Shown here: piece by piece, positions 22,384 through 34,879 of the stretch
Numbering within the stretch: the stretch's first letter is position 1
Layout of the letters: each line of letters starts with the position of its first letter
From: Ganoderma boninense
Taxonomy: Eukaryota; Basidiomycota; Agaricomycetes; Polyporales; Polyporaceae
DNA length: 64,000 nucleotides
Direction of reading: 5' to 3'
Assembly: GCA_002900995.3 (NCBI GenBank)
Contig: CM035312.1
Location: 3,120,602-3,184,601, forward strand
Notes under the pieces: model-generated
What the model was told of the DNA's origin: nothing
Databases searched by the model: none
The model's input: only the letters and a program-made list of their open reading frames with translations
Made by a program: the position numbers and the translations under genes

Positions 22384-24995
22384 TCAAGCAAACAGCCCAA
22401 CAACGACGTCCTGCATCTTGCCATCCCGAATCGCCTCATGTATCACCGAAATATCCTGCCCAATGGACGGCTCCCCGGAGCCCGGCCCCTCCTCAAAGCC
22501 ACTCAAGTTCTCCACGCCATGCATCCTTACCCCCAGTGTCGTCCGCACGAACTCGTACACCGCCCGGGCCTTCCCCAGGTATCCCGCCGCAGGCGCGGAG
22601 CCCTTCGCCCCACGCAGGTACGCCTCGCGCAGGCGAACGAGCGCGTCAGCCATGCGCTCCGCAAGGCGCGTGCGGAACGCCGCCACCTCATTCAGACTCA
22701 CGTTCACACCGGACGCTCCTCCCCCTCCCCCAGAGAAGAAGTCGACGAGGGGCGCGGTGGTGGCAGCCGCGACGGCGCGCATGCGGGGCGCGACGTCCAT
22801 CGTGCTCGTAGTCTCGAGCGCGCGGCGGACGTGGCGCGCGAGTGTGGCGAAGAGGCTTTCGCCCTCGCTCGCGAAGGCGCGCGCGATCTCGTCGCGGAGG
22901 ATTGCGTCGATCTCGAGCTGGAACTCGTGCTGGAGCGCACGGAGGTCGAGCCCCTGGCAGAGGACGTAGAGGAAGCTCGCGGTGAGGAGGGAGAGGACCT
23001 CGAGCGAGGCGAGGGTCGCGCGTGCGGAGATCAGCGCGAGGGAGCTACGTAAGAGTAACTCTGTGTCAGTCGAGAGAGGACTTGAGCTTAACGGAAAGCA
23101 CGCACTTGACGGCCTGGTTGTGCATCTCCGCTGACTGCACGTGTGTCGAGACGGGGTTCGCGAGGTGCCCGAGCTCGCCTACATACGCGGCGGCGTGGAT
23201 GTCGATGCCCTTGGCGAAATAGTTGTGAGAGGGGTCGGTTGCCGCGAGGCTCGGGGGCAGGCCACGGTTCATCGTCGGGTTGAGGAGCTCCGTGAACTGG
23301 GCGAAGAGCAGCTTGCCGACGTGGTGCAGCGCAAGCCGCGTCTTCTCCATCGCGTTCGTGACGGACATGGCCTGGAAGTTCCCCCCATGGTGCACTTCGC
23401 CCGTCTCCCCGTTGATAAGTGGGTTGTCGGTAGCTGGAGCCGAAGTGAGTTTCCAACAGCAAGAATGTAAGACGATGCTACTGCCCACTTGAGTTACACT
23501 CGATCGTGATCGCCGCGAACGCAGACAAGATATCCTCGACCTGCGGGCCCAAGAACTGCGCCGCCGTGCGCAACGGGTACCGATCCTGGCGGAGCTCCCC
23601 GATGTCTGCCGAGATATGCTTCTCCTCCTCCGCCGTGAGAGCGAACTGCGAGCCCTCGAGCAAGCCCGCGACCGTCTCCGCGACCTCGACCTGGCCGGCG
23701 TGCGGGCGCGCGACGGCGTGGAGAAAGGGCGCGAAGGAGCCGCGCGCGCCGAGCATCGCCTCCGTGCACAGCGCCGTGCACACCTGCGCGAGCAGCGAAA
23801 GGTGGACGGCCTCGTGGACGGCGAGCGCACCGACGAGGCGGAGAACGCGGTCCCGTTGAGGATGCCGAGGTGCTCTTTGGACGCGAGGCAGATGGGCTCG
23901 ATGTGGTGCGCGGCGAGCGCCTCGCGCGAAGACACGATCCGTCTCCCTCGGGGGGTCGGGGCCCGTCGAAGACACGAATGGAGGGGTTCCCGATGAGCAG
24001 GCCCGCGATGTACGAAAGCGGGGAGAGATCTGGATGGTGGACAATTTGAATGTGAGGAAACTATCGCGGGCAGAGTGGGGATCGTAGCACTTACCTCCGG
24101 ACGCAGAGATGCTCCCACGGAGCGGGACAAGGGGAATGATGTTTTCACGGAGGAGCGCACCCATGCGCTCGATCAGCTCCCACCGAACGCCAGAGTGACC
24201 GCGGATGAGGGAGTTCATGCGGATGGGTATGGCTCCACGGACCCAGGACTCAGGCATGCTCGTCGAAGTGAGGGGATCCAAGAGCGGAAGCACTACTGGC
24301 ACGGCGTCTGTGTCCGAAGGCAAAACTCCACAATGCTGGTGCTGGAAGAGCGCAAGACCGAGGGTTAGCGGGTCGCTCGTCCGCGTGTCCGCTGTAATCA
24401 TTGTTCATTCACAACGTCACTGAAAGGCCTTCCCGTGGAAATGCGGGACGGTCACTCACCACTTCCACCGAAGCCCGTACTGACACCGTACACGCTCTTC
24501 TGGCCTGTAACTTTGGCGGCTATGACTTGGCGGCTCTTCAGGACGCGGGTCTGGATTTCGGCTGAGTCGTCAAGCACCACACCCGCGCTATAGCGGGCCA
24601 CGGCGGCTACAGCTGCTATGGATAGTGTCTGCCCATCGACAACGATAGGTTGACCTTGTCTGTCAACCACACATGGGCATAAATCCAGTCAACCATGTTG
24701 CACAAATTTGGGAATCGCAAAAGCAAGTAGTCAAGACTCGGAAGCGATGGCTCACGGTTGTTTCATGAGGCCTTCGTGGTGGAAATACGGACCGTAATTT
24801 GTCAAATAGAAACCGACAAACTCACTTGTAGTTGCCCAAGGCACGGTGCGCTTCAAGGAAACTGCTGAGCAAGGTAGCGGTTGCGATGTCCTTGGTAGCT
24901 GTTGACTCGCCATATTGAGACGAGGGCATGACAGTCTTCAAAAGATGAGAGGAGTGCTCGATGGCGAGGTCTGTCTTGCTGAAGGTGGTAGGCAT
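22384..24995 (-). CDS. PAL: Phenylalanine ammonia-lyase, with two apparent 1-bp frameshifts
   Basis: PAL converts L-phenylalanine to trans-cinnamate and ammonia using an MIO group made from Ala-Ser-Gly. Six exons (24995-24826, 24659-24460, 24391-24095, 24029-23489, 23433-23106, 23044-22384) code for about 732 residues, the normal length. The MIO triad is intact: SISASG ends one exon and D starts the next (Ala about 220). Further conserved parts are [68 protein letters not shown] and NPTMNRG. Exon 4 needs one extra base twice, in the C-run near 23953 and near 23839, to keep frame. All else is conserved, so these may be sequence errors; a very young pseudogene is the alternative. Confidence 0.9.
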
Positions 24996-25101
24996 GTGGT
25001 AGAATATGACGATGAGCGCCGCTGGGTAGAGTTGAGGAAGGGAAACGTTGGAGCTACAGGAGAGCCTGGTGAGGCCCAGCCGATCCACTGACATCTTGGA
25101 T

Positions 25102-25108
25102 CTTTATA
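25102..25108 (-). promoter_or_regulatory. TATA box of PAL
   Basis: TATAAAG on the minus strand, about 107 bp upstream of the PAL start codon at 24995. Confidence 0.5.
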
Positions 25109-26871
25109 GGCCTCGCGTGGAGGCCAGCGGTCCTAACGCCACCTATGGGGATGATTGGTTAACCTCCAGTGTCCCTCAACGGATGGGAACGGACATAATC
25201 AGCAAGTAACGCTCCGCACGACATCTGCGATCTCCGTGTGACTGCCCCCGGCCGGATCATCCGTGAGACACTTAGCCTTCGGGTTCGCAAGAGGTCTTCC
25301 ATTAATAATGTATGTGTCCTCTCCCGTCCTGCGGGTTGCCTGGGTCTTCCTTTTTTCTGCGCCTTGGCGCCGCTGATATAGCGAACCGCCGAAGGACCTA
25401 CAGTAAAAGTCGAACCCATGCCTTTACGCGCCATTTTCTGTGACTTGATTCCAACAAGGATAGCTAGACTCGACAACCGCATGCTCTGAGTTGGCAGAAA
25501 AACGCGTGAGTAGTCATCGTCCCAAGTGCTACATCAAAACAGGGGTGGCCGGATGAATGACTACGAGCGCGTTTTCGTGTAAATCTCTGCACCGTGTAAG
25601 GAGTGCGATCCCGAGGACATCCCGAGGACGGTTCTCGTGTCAAGGAAGTAACATCTACGCGTGCTTTGATTGAGCCGGACACGTAAGACCCTCCGTCTTG
25701 TGCCAATCTGCATCCTCACCCCCTTTGATGGGGTGGAAAGGGCTGACATATAGTGCGATAGTGACAGAGAAGAGAAAGTTCTCCACCAGCCAGAAATCAG
25801 GACTTACGTGCTCTTGCCATCTTCGTCTGCGCTGCTCGTTAGCGGCACATGGCCCACGAGAACTGCGAGCCTTGGGCCTGAGGAATTAATTTGCTGGAGA
25901 TATGACAGGGTCTGAAAGTGACCTGGAGACGAAAACCTCACCTGGGGGAACTGTGCTATTCAAAACAGGAACACCAGGGGCAAGCCCGTGGCCCTCCACG
26001 CCACCTCGCAATCGATGCAGTACTTGCTGTCGAAAACCGCTGGCATCGACCGTTGGTGTCCAGAATAGTAAGTTGACGTTTTGTCTGGGCTGGAACCAAA
26101 GCATGAGCATTCCGACTCACCTTCCTCCCTCCGCCCTTGATATTGGCTATCATCTCCGAAGCAAGTTAAGGTAGTCTTTGCAGTTAAAGGGTCTCCATAT
26201 TCAAGTGGAAACGGTTTTTAATCGACCGCTTTGTTTGCGGTAATACTCCAATGACTCGGAGGCTTCCAACCCACGTCAGACATGTCAAGTGCGGCGAGCG
26301 ACCTCGGGTCGAGTTCTGATACCGGATATGCTCCGCGTCCCCCAAGTTCCACCGCGAATGTTCGCCCGTGACCGGCGCCCTGTCGCGTCTCGTTGCCGAT
26401 GTGCAAAAGTGTGTATTCTGGGGGGGACCGCAATCACGGGCTCCCTTCCCCTTCACGGATCTCGGGAGTGACTAACGGTCGGCGTGCGGGCATTGAGAGG
26501 CGAGTTTGTATGCGTACCTTCGGCGCCATCATCGCTGGAAGCTGACGAAGTCTTCTCTGCGTCTCATTTTGCCTCGCGCTGCGTATTGAGGTCAACAAAC
26601 TGATTCGGTTGGCTTGCACTTGAACCGCAGATTCTCCCGCCCTGCTGGTGAGCACCAGAAGATGGTGGGCAAGGCTAGGCTCTAGCTCGTCCATGCCTTC
26701 GTCGTGTTCCAGAGAAATGAAATGCATTGAAAGAGAAGGAGAACGCCATGGTCCCTTACGGCGCCTTGCAAGGATGACCTATCATTGCCCCCATGTTAAC
26801 ATATCTGACATCACCCCCATATTAACATATCCGACACTCGTATAGGACGAGGATAGGACTCACAGAAACAC
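25109..26871. other. Gene-free stretch between PAL and the CoA ligase
   Basis: About 1.8 kb of short overlapping ORFs on both strands without recognisable domains or splice-consistent exons. It contains the PAL promoter at the left end and the 3' flank of the ligase gene at the right end. Possibly relic transposon DNA. Confidence 0.45.
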
Positions 26872-29800
26872 TTATAGCTTAACCCGCACCTTCTTCCCGC
26901 CAGGCTGGACGAGTTTGATACTGCCATCCTTCACACCCTCCTTAAGCTGATCCCGAGCCAGACGGCGCAGCAGCTTCCCGCTCGCGTTCTTCGGCACGGC
27001 GTGGACGAACTGGACGCCCGCTAGCCACTTGTATTGCGTCTTGTGGTCCGAGACGTGCTGTTCACGCCGCGAACATCATATCAGACACGGGCCCCCAAGC
27101 CTTTCATGACGAACGAGTCGATTGTATTCGCACCTTAATGATATCCTGACGAATACGTTCCTCATCTACCGAGCCCTTGCACACTCGTTGGCGGACCTTA
27201 TCGTGAAGCACGACGAATGAGAACGGCAGCTCCCCGCTATACTCGTCCGGAGCGGCTACGACGCACACGTCCGCGACGTCCGGGGTGGTCCAAGAGGTGT
27301 CCTTCCAGCTCTGCGGGTGCGACTTGGAACCCGCGCACCTTGATGAGTTCCTGTATGCGCGTGGGGTTCCGGTGCCGCTCGAGCAAACAAGAACCACGGA
27401 ACACACCTTAATCCGGTCGAGGATAAACACCTCCTTCTTCTCGTTGACGTACCCCTCGTCGCCCGTATATATCCACCCATCCTTGAACGTCTCGCCGTCG
27501 CCTCTGGGTTATCCAAGTACCCGAGCGCCATGCTCGGAGCCGTGATGACCAAGTGCCCCGTCTCGTTGTACCCGCCCCACGTCCCATCCGCCTTCAAGAT
27601 GCGACACGCTGCGCCAGGGATGAGGCGTCCCGCAGACCCCATCGTCCCTATGCGGCTGTCGGGCTCAGGGAAGGAGCGCGTGATGCTGCCGATCTCGGTC
27701 ATGCCGTAGCCCTGCGCGATCCACGAGTTCTTCAATACTTGGGCGACCTGGCGAGTGAGCTCTGCAGAGACGGGCGCGGCACCGCAGGCCATGAGCTTCA
27801 CGCTGCTGAGGTCGTAGTTCTTGACTGCTGGGTGCTGAGGAAAGGGACCCTTTGTGAGTATTCGACGAGACTAAGAGGATAACAAAAGTGCCATTGCCTG
27901 GGGCGACCCTGAGCTTCCCTATCGCATCTGGGGAGCATCACAGGTTGCGTCGGTCCGTATCTGGCAAGACGGGCAAGGTGGGTGTTTCAAGCGTTTGGAG
28001 ACTGGATGGAAACTGGGACAGAAACTTCAAGTTTCTTGGTCCTTTTCAGAGTGTTTCGGAGTCCAGGAAATGACAAGTTCCATGGGTGTTTCCCAGGCGT
28101 GTTTGGATATTGGAAACAGGTGAGATATTTCCATAGATTTATAGAAGGGAAATCCCGTGCAAATGAGTCGGAAACAGGCATAAAACATTGTTGCCGGACA
28201 ATGCAGCCTGTTTCCGGCCCGTTTCCTCGCAATTTCCCCTTCGTGGAAACACCTCTGGCTGTTTCTGGTCTCCGGAAACTCAGTAAAGATACAAAGGAAA
28301 CACCACGTTTCTCCAACCATGATTCACCCTCGAAAATTCCATCCTTATTTTCTTCTTTCCCTGACCTCGAAACATCTGCTGTACCCGCCGTGTATAGGGC
28401 TCTAATGGGCAGCTTCCTGATAGCCAGGGGTCCTGAGACGACTTCCCCAGGACCTCAAGAGCGCCCAGGCAAGTACACTTTTGCCGTGAGATACCATGAA
28501 ATATATACCTTGCAGAGCAGGACGACCATGGCGGGACGAGGCTGGAGAATGTGAGGGTTTAGAACAGAACGAGTGCGAGAGAACTGCTGCTTGTCTCACG
28601 TGAGGTGCGTGATTTTGTAACGTTGAATGGACTTAAGCATGTTCTCGAAGCTGAACTTCGATACGATGATGAGAGACATCTGGAGGCCATATGAATAAGA
28701 GGGCAGTCTTAGGAAAGACGGCCCATAAAGCATACCCCGCAGAAGAGGAAGAAGTGCAGGCTGACAACAATGCCGTAGATGTCTATTATGCGGATGGCAG
28801 GCTGTCAGGTGCGTTCAAACTGCTAGAGTTAACCCCATCCGACGTACGGTAGAACGGCAGCACTAGTTGAAAAATATATGAACACCGCGCATATAGCCCA
28901 AAACTTATGAACGAAGACGTACCTCCCAGTGCGACATCCCCCACGCTGTACAACTTCTGGTCATTCGGCATCGCCGCATCTCTGACATCCGCGCACTGCT
29001 TCATCTGCACACAGTTTGCTATCACAGCGTAGTGCGGGATCATGACCGCCTTTGGCCGCCCCGTCGTCCCGCTCGAGAACAAGAGCAGCGCAAGCTTGGT
29101 CTTCCCCTCCCCAGGCCTGAGTCGGGGCTCGACATAGCGCCTAGGCTGTACGAGTCCCTCTTTGACGAGCTCGCTGACGGTGACATGAGGGTCTCCAGGC
29201 ACGGCGTCGAAGAGAGCGATGCGGTGGTCTCGAATGCCGGCTTTGTGTGCGGCCTCCAAGCCGACCTTGAGGCAGTCTGGGTGAATGACGAGGGCGGTCG
29301 CCTTGGATGTCTGGATCTGGTAGACGAGCTCGTTGACGGTGTATGCGGGGTTCGCACCGCTGAATCGGAGGAGCAGCGGCCGAAAGAAGCAAAAAGGTTG
29401 GCTCGATGTATGTGGTGGTCAGAGGAGAAAGAGACGAGCTCTGACGCACGTGAAGATACCGCCAACCCGGTGGGTTGCCCTGCAAGTCCACCCCACAAAT
29501 ATTCAGCGCCGATGCAAGTGGGAACTCTTTTACGGATTTGAGCGCACCAAATTACCGTAGGGTAGTCTGAATGTGGTTTAAGCACGGTATATGCGTCATT
29601 TGCGGAGATGGACAGACTGACCGATGTGGTTGGCACCAAAGATGCACACTGGGGAGGGGAAGAGCCAAGGTCAAGCCACGGTCTAGGCCCAGGGGAGACA
29701 ACCCCGGGACGCCGGTCCGAACTCACCGACGTCTCCGTTGCCTGCAAAAAATGTCGATCGCGATGCATGTTCGCTCTCCAGTCAGCTCACCCTCCTCTGT

Positions 29801-30174
29801 CTTCTCGACCATCGCCATGAACGCTGCTCACCGATCCCCCATCGTATATGCAGCGCGTTCGCCAGTCCAAATACTCGTGCGCGCACCTATGTGCCCTCGT
29901 CAGCCCTACGTATTCAACTCGGTGTTGACGAACAAGTCGTGAAGTATACGGCGAATGGCCTGCAGGTGAGCGCATACACCCACCTCTTCTCCATTTCATG
30001 CGCCTTCCAGTGGCGTCGTCGATGAAATACGTCGGGTCCCGCGCGTGTAGCGCCTCGCCCCCGAGCGGGTGGTGCTGGTCGAAGAGGAACTGGGGAAGGG
30101 TCACGTCGTCCGGGATGTGACGCCAGCGGACCGCCGTCGCCGTAGATGGTTGGGATGCTGCCAGTGTGCGCCAT
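26872..30174 (-). CDS. 4-coumarate:CoA ligase-like acyl-CoA synthetase, intron-rich, several frameshifts
   Basis: This adenylate-forming enzyme activates an aromatic or fatty carboxylate to an acyl-CoA. The ANL-superfamily P-loop LLLFSSGTTGRPKAVM lies near 29050. Upstream exons carry GDVVCIFGANH, HRVGGIFTGANPAYTVNELV and VIHPDCLKVGLEAAHKAG. Later exons give VLPFY, HFFLFCG, KFSFENMLKSIQRYKI, ACGAAPVSAEL and GYGMTEIGSITRSFPE. The C-terminal domain has GWIYTGDEGYV, VFILDRIK, ELIKVRGFQVAPAELEG and the PKNASGKLLRRL lysine motif. Frame breaks occur near 30130, at about 28527, at about 27500 (before ETFKDGW) and near 27280 (one extra G). An enlarged intron (27835-28508) carries a motif-rich insert. 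The C-terminus reads KLVQPGGKKVRVKL, not SKL, so a peroxisomal signal is absent. Close to PAL. Confidence 0.85.
27835..28508. repeat. 674-bp intron containing a GGAAAC/GTTTCC-rich insert
   Basis: Flanking exons read LLCK and HPAVKNYDLSSVK of the CoA ligase, with gtatat donor and ctcag acceptor. Between 28008 and 28301 the hexamer GGAAAC occurs six times (28008, 28112, 28170, 28245, 28274, 28296) and its complement GTTTCC three times (28088, 28210, 28221). Neighbouring introns are about 50-60 bp, so most of this is probably inserted sequence. No terminal repeats were certain. Confidence 0.55.
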
Positions 30175-31702
30175 GTTTATGCGTCTGGAGGCTAGAGCAG
30201 GTCGTTCGCAGATGGTGTGGTGTGTAAGTTGCCAGAGACCTCCGGCTGAAGCGCGGACGACCCGGCTTCTTGAGGACGGACGCCTCGGGAGTATTGCACA
30301 CCGGCCGGCCGCTGTTGCATCCCTTCAACGCCTAACTTAGTGTTCTTGTGAGACGCAGGCGTTCTCCGCATTGAGCGGCTTATTTTCGTCCGATCGTGGC
30401 TTCTGTGACCTCGAATTCATGTACGGACTTGCAGAAGTGTTCACATGACCTTTGGTGCGTAACTTCTTGCTTCAGTTTTGCAATTCTGATCCATCGTCCT
30501 GTCATGCTGAGCTTCAAATCAAACTTGGCGTGGGTCATTCACCTTGTATGCACGGAATATTCCTGCACGCCGACTGGTCGGGCAACTTGAACACGGTCAC
30601 CCGACTCAACAGACCGCCTTCTGACTTACGAAAGGAACCGGCGATCGTGGCTGTACGCAGCACACTTCCAGCAACTATTTAATATCGACGATACTAGGCA
30701 ACTCCCCATCATGGACTACCCATCGCCATTGGACTGTCCGCGACGCTGAAAATTGGGGAAGACGGCATTGTCGCTGACCACTCCCCTCTGCTCCCAGACC
30801 ACGAGGCGACTGTGAGCGAAGGTGTGTACTCGTAAGGTCTCCAACTGTCTGCGATGAATACCCATGTCTTTATTTGATATAGTGCGTAGCCTCGAGCGTA
30901 TGCGAAGATATCCTTTCGACATCGAGCGCAGGAAAGGCCGACGAGAACGATATGGTCGTCAAGGATGAGATGCCCGCCAGATCAGGTGTAGACGCTTTTG
31001 ATGACCCCAGCCATCTGCCATGTTTCCCGTCCTCACCCTCCGTGCCTTGTTTTTAGGGCTGCTCAATTTCTCCAGGTCAGTTCACTTCGAAAAGTCTCCC
31101 TCGCCAGACGCCACAATGATGAGCTAGCCAAGCGTAGCCGTTGACGGGGGTGATTCCGCGCTTATTGTGGCTCTTGGAGCACGAAAGCCTATCCCGGACT
31201 TCTCTCTGTCCTCTAGACTTCCCGTTGCGCGTATCGCTCGAAAGGCAACTTATGATAATCTGCTCTCTCTGTCTCGATTATCACCAGGGCGCGACAGGAG
31301 GGGGAGCCTTCACATCGGGGCAACAGGAGCTCCCAGAACGCATTCCGGACGGCGGATGTCAGAGAGGTCATCGTCACCATCAGTCGGCTACGAACAGCTG
31401 GAGGACGAGCTGGGGGCGAAGTGAACTGACCTGGAGGAATTGAGCAGCTTCTCAATCGATTCCTCGCACATTAGTCGACACGATCGACACCACAGCTCAT
31501 GAAGAAGTTCGCAGTCAAAGTTCTTACCTCAGAAGATCCTGCCCTAGGTCCGCTACCCGAGTGACCGGAGGTACTTGCCGCACACGCATCCAACGTCGAA
31601 GCACGGTTCTGTAATACATTGAAGGTCATGGCAAAATACAATGCGAAACCTCAAGATTCCTTGTCTATCTTCTTCCATATCAATCCAAGTCCGTCAGTCC
31701 AC
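30175..31702. other. Gene-free stretch
   Basis: About 1.5 kb with the CoA-ligase promoter at the left end. No ORF, splice chain or repeat structure was recognised in the rest. Confidence 0.45.
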
Positions 31703-32476
31703 TCAGAGCGCAGCGAAGACCGCGTCGACGCCCGAGACGGTGACCTGAGTCGGGTCAGGCTCGACCTGCAAATCGCAACCCCATCGCCCCCGTCAGCGCC
31801 CTGTTCCCCAACATCCCAACACCTCCCGAAAAGGAAGAACGGGTACTCACGCCGACGTAGGTGACCTTGAGGTCGTCGATGACGAGCGCGTAGCGCGTCG
31901 TGCGCTTGCCGAGGCCGATGCCGAGCCCGGAGAGGTCGACGGTGAGCCCGAGCTTCTCGGACCACGCGCCGTCGGGGTCCGTGAGGCCGAGGATGCTCTC
32001 CTTGAAGCCGAGGATGCGGCTCCAGCCCGAGAGCACGAACGGGTCGTTCGCGGACACGACCGCGACGACGTCGACGCCCTTCGCCTTCAGCTCGGGCACC
32101 TTGGCGAGGTAGGGCGGCGCGTGGTTCGCGTGGCACGAGGGCTGGTGGGCGATCGCGCATCGGTGAGCTTGGGGTCCGGGCGCGGAGCGGAGAGGGGAGG
32201 GGGAGGGGGGAGGAGGAGAGAGGGGAGAGAGGGGGGACGTACGGTGAAGGCTCCGGGGACGGAGAAGAGGACGACCTTCTTGCCCTTCCACGCGTCGGTG
32301 GAGAGCTTGGTGGCTGTCGCGCGGAGACAGGGTCAGGACTGAGCATCGCGATGCGCGCAAGCATGAGGCGGGAGGGACGTACGGATACCGCACGCGCTGT
32401 GCTCCTCGAGCTCAGGCGTGAAGGGGACGTACACGAACGTGCCGGAGGGGATCTCGTCGCCAACCTTGACAGACAT
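31703..32476 (-). CDS. Prx5-type peroxiredoxin, copy 1 (172 aa)
   Basis: Reduces hydrogen and alkyl peroxides with a cysteine thiol. Four exons (32476-32383, 32313-32243, 32141-31851, 31765-31703) join in frame. It opens MSVKVGDEIPSGTFVYVPF. The active-site region VPGAFTPSCHANHAPPYL holds the peroxidatic Cys, with Thr and Pro split across an intron; KGVDVVAVVSANDPFV and RYALV(I)DDLKVTYVGVE follow, ending SGVDAVFAAL. Length and motifs match fungal cytosolic Prx5/Asp f3-type enzymes. A TATA box is at 32571-32577. It is the tandem partner of the gene at 33426-34879. It ends SGVDAVFAAL, so no clear peroxisomal signal is visible. Confidence 0.93.
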
Positions 32477-32570
32477 CGTGAGAGTGCTGTGGTGTGTGGT
32501 GGAGGGGGGTGGTAGATCGAGGAAGAGGGACGAGGGACGGGTGTGCTGCTGCTTGCTCTCGAGGCCCGCC

Positions 32571-32577
32571 CTTTATA
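32571..32577 (-). promoter_or_regulatory. TATA box of peroxiredoxin copy 1
   Basis: TATAAAG on the minus strand, about 95 bp upstream of the start codon at 32476. Confidence 0.5.
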
Positions 32578-33425
32578 GCGGGATGCCGGGCGAATGCGAT
32601 TCATGGAAACGTCTGCGACGTCGATGTCGATGGATATCTGTCGACGGGATCAGATCCGCACCATAGCGTTATCGCATTCGCTTTGGTGTGTCTGGGATTG
32701 GCCGGGGCCTCGAGCTCGCGCGCCTGGTGGGATTCGCGAGTTCCTGCGGACAAGGTTGCTTCCCAGCTCAGCGTCACTGGCTCCAGCAGGTCACGCCCGA
32801 GTACCCGGGTGGTGGCGCGCCTGCTGAATATTACTGTGCTTCCTGTGCTGTGGCCTGCATGAAGACGTGATTGCGCGCGCGGCTTAGTACAGATTGGTCA
32901 CGGGCAGCTGGGTCTCCATAGCGTTGGGGGTTGCGAGCCTGGCTACGCGGTGCGATCGATAAGTAGGACGACAGGAGCGCGACACAGCATGGGCCGTAGT
33001 TAGAAACCGCTGCTGCCGTCGGAGAACCGCGTTTCGTTCCAGCGTCGGTGTCACGCCGCGCGACGCAGGTCACGTTATCGTATATGTCAGAAAGAAGCAA
33101 GTATGCCAAAGACGATGGCGTCCAACAATCGTTCGAGCTTGTCCATTCTGTCTCGGCCTTATCGACCCTTCCCAGCGTGGTGCATCAGGTTGCGAGATGA
33201 TGATGCACTCCCGAAGCATCATTGTGTACTGCGAAGATCAGCGCGCAGGGCGGACATTGGAGACCCAATGGAGACCTTCTACAAATTGTGGACCATTCTA
33301 TCATCTTTGTTCGACTCGACGACACGCCAAGGATACGCTGACCGACTCGTACATCTACCTTCCACTTCCTTGTGCTTCGTACTCTATAATTTGGGTATCG
33401 ACTCGGCCTCAGGTCTGCCTTGCAG

Positions 33426-34879
33426 TCACAGCGCAGCGAGGATGGCATCCGCCCCAGACACGGTGACACCGCGCTCAGTCTCGACCTGACAAAGAACGAC
33501 AACAAGAATTTCAGATGGCTGATCCCTCAACGCGGCACGTGAGTTGGGGAGGAGGATGACATACGCCGACGTAGGTGACCTTGAGATCGTCGATGATGAG
33601 AGCGTACCGCTTCGTGCGGGTCCCGAAGTCCACTGCAGACAGGTCCTGGGAGAGACCCAGCTGCGCGGACCACTTCGCATTGGGGTCGGAAAGCGCAAGG
33701 ATCTGTGGGATAAGATACCACCATGTCAGCAACGGAGCGGGGCGCGCGCATACAGACAACCTGACGTCTCTTGACGTCCGTTGACGTCTTGTCAGAGCGG
33801 GAACTCAGCGAGCTCTTGGACCCACGTTCCATGGTCTTCCATGCTGCAGACCCACGGGGAAAGGCCTCCTTCCCTTTCGCAGCACACAATGGATCCCCAC
33901 TCTCGAGTCCCGGTGTGAGGTGCTGAGGACCACCATCCATGACCGCATCCATAGCATCCCATGCAAAAGATCCCCAAGAAAGCGGCAGGTGGGAATAAGG
34001 CGATGATAACCAACACGAGCGGCCGCGGCCACTCACAGCTCCCGCTCGCATCCACCCCAAAGTTCAAACCCACCCCGAGCGAATACCGCACCGGTACCCT
34101 TCACGCAGGGCGCGTAGATAAGTCTGCGATGAGGGGGGAATATGCAAAACGAGACGAGCCTCCCAACGCAATCGGCGAGTCGGCGACGGCCGAGCTGCGC
34201 CCCCACACTGCTCCACACGGCCGCGCCGGCTCCTCGCCAGAGGCCGACTCCGAGTGCGGAAGCCGAATGGCACAATGCAAGTTGCAACGGCAAAGCAAAG
34301 CACGCAACCGCACTACGCACCTTGTCCTTGAGCCCGAGGAAGCGCGCCCAGCCGCTCTGGACGAACGCGTCGTTGGCGGCGACGACGGCGACGACGTCGA
34401 CGCCCTTGGCCTTGAGCTCGGCGAACTTCTCCAGGAACGGCGGCAGGTGGTTCACGTGGCACAGTGGCTATAAGCATGCGCAACGGCAATGTGTGAGTAC
34501 TTACACAGAGGCTGTGACGGCATCGGCATAGAGAGCGAGAGGGAGAGGACGCACGGTGAACGCGCCGGGGACGGCGACGAGGACGACCTTCTTGCCCTTC
34601 CACTCGTCCGTGTTGAGCTTGATCGCTGCCGGGCGTGCAACGGCGATGACATCATAATATGTTCAAGACGAGAGAACGGGAGTTGCGGTGTAGATATAGG
34701 CGCAAAGGACAAAAACCGGGGCGATGTGGTGAGTATCGAGAGATCGCGCGCATCGGGCGAGGAAGAATGAGCGGGTACGCACGGATGCCGCATGCGGCGT
34801 GGCTGTCGAGCTCCTCGCTCCACGGGATGTAGCTGAAGGTGCCCTGGGGGATGGTGTCGCCGACCTTGACAGAAGCCAT
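33426..34879 (-). CDS. Prx5-type peroxiredoxin, copy 2 (170 aa; possible mitochondrial extension)
   Basis: Five exons (34879-34783, 34625-34555, 34467-34321, 33702-33565, 33485-33426) join in frame. The peroxidatic Cys is in PGAFTPLCHVNHLPPFL, again split by an intron at the same place as in copy 1, so the two genes are tandem duplicates. The third exon of copy 1 is divided here by a 618-bp intron (33703-34320), much longer than others nearby. Upstream of the ATG at 34879 the same frame stays open for 112 codons to an ATG at 35215 and is rich in Ser, Arg and Thr, ending SSSRRTYATATAPDA. That looks like a mitochondrial presequence. The long form could be mitochondrial and the short form cytosolic. 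Confidence 0.92.

Noticed and set aside
25697..26845. Relic gene between PAL and the CoA ligase
   Set aside because: No consistent splice chain or motif on either strand.
30396..30682. Plus-strand ORFs in the 30-31.6 kb gap
   Set aside because: Short, composition not coding-like, no motifs.
31755..32604. Long minus-strand ORFs of 212 and 317 aa overlapping peroxiredoxin copy 1
   Set aside because: They read through introns or in the wrong frame; the spliced peroxiredoxin explains the conserved parts.
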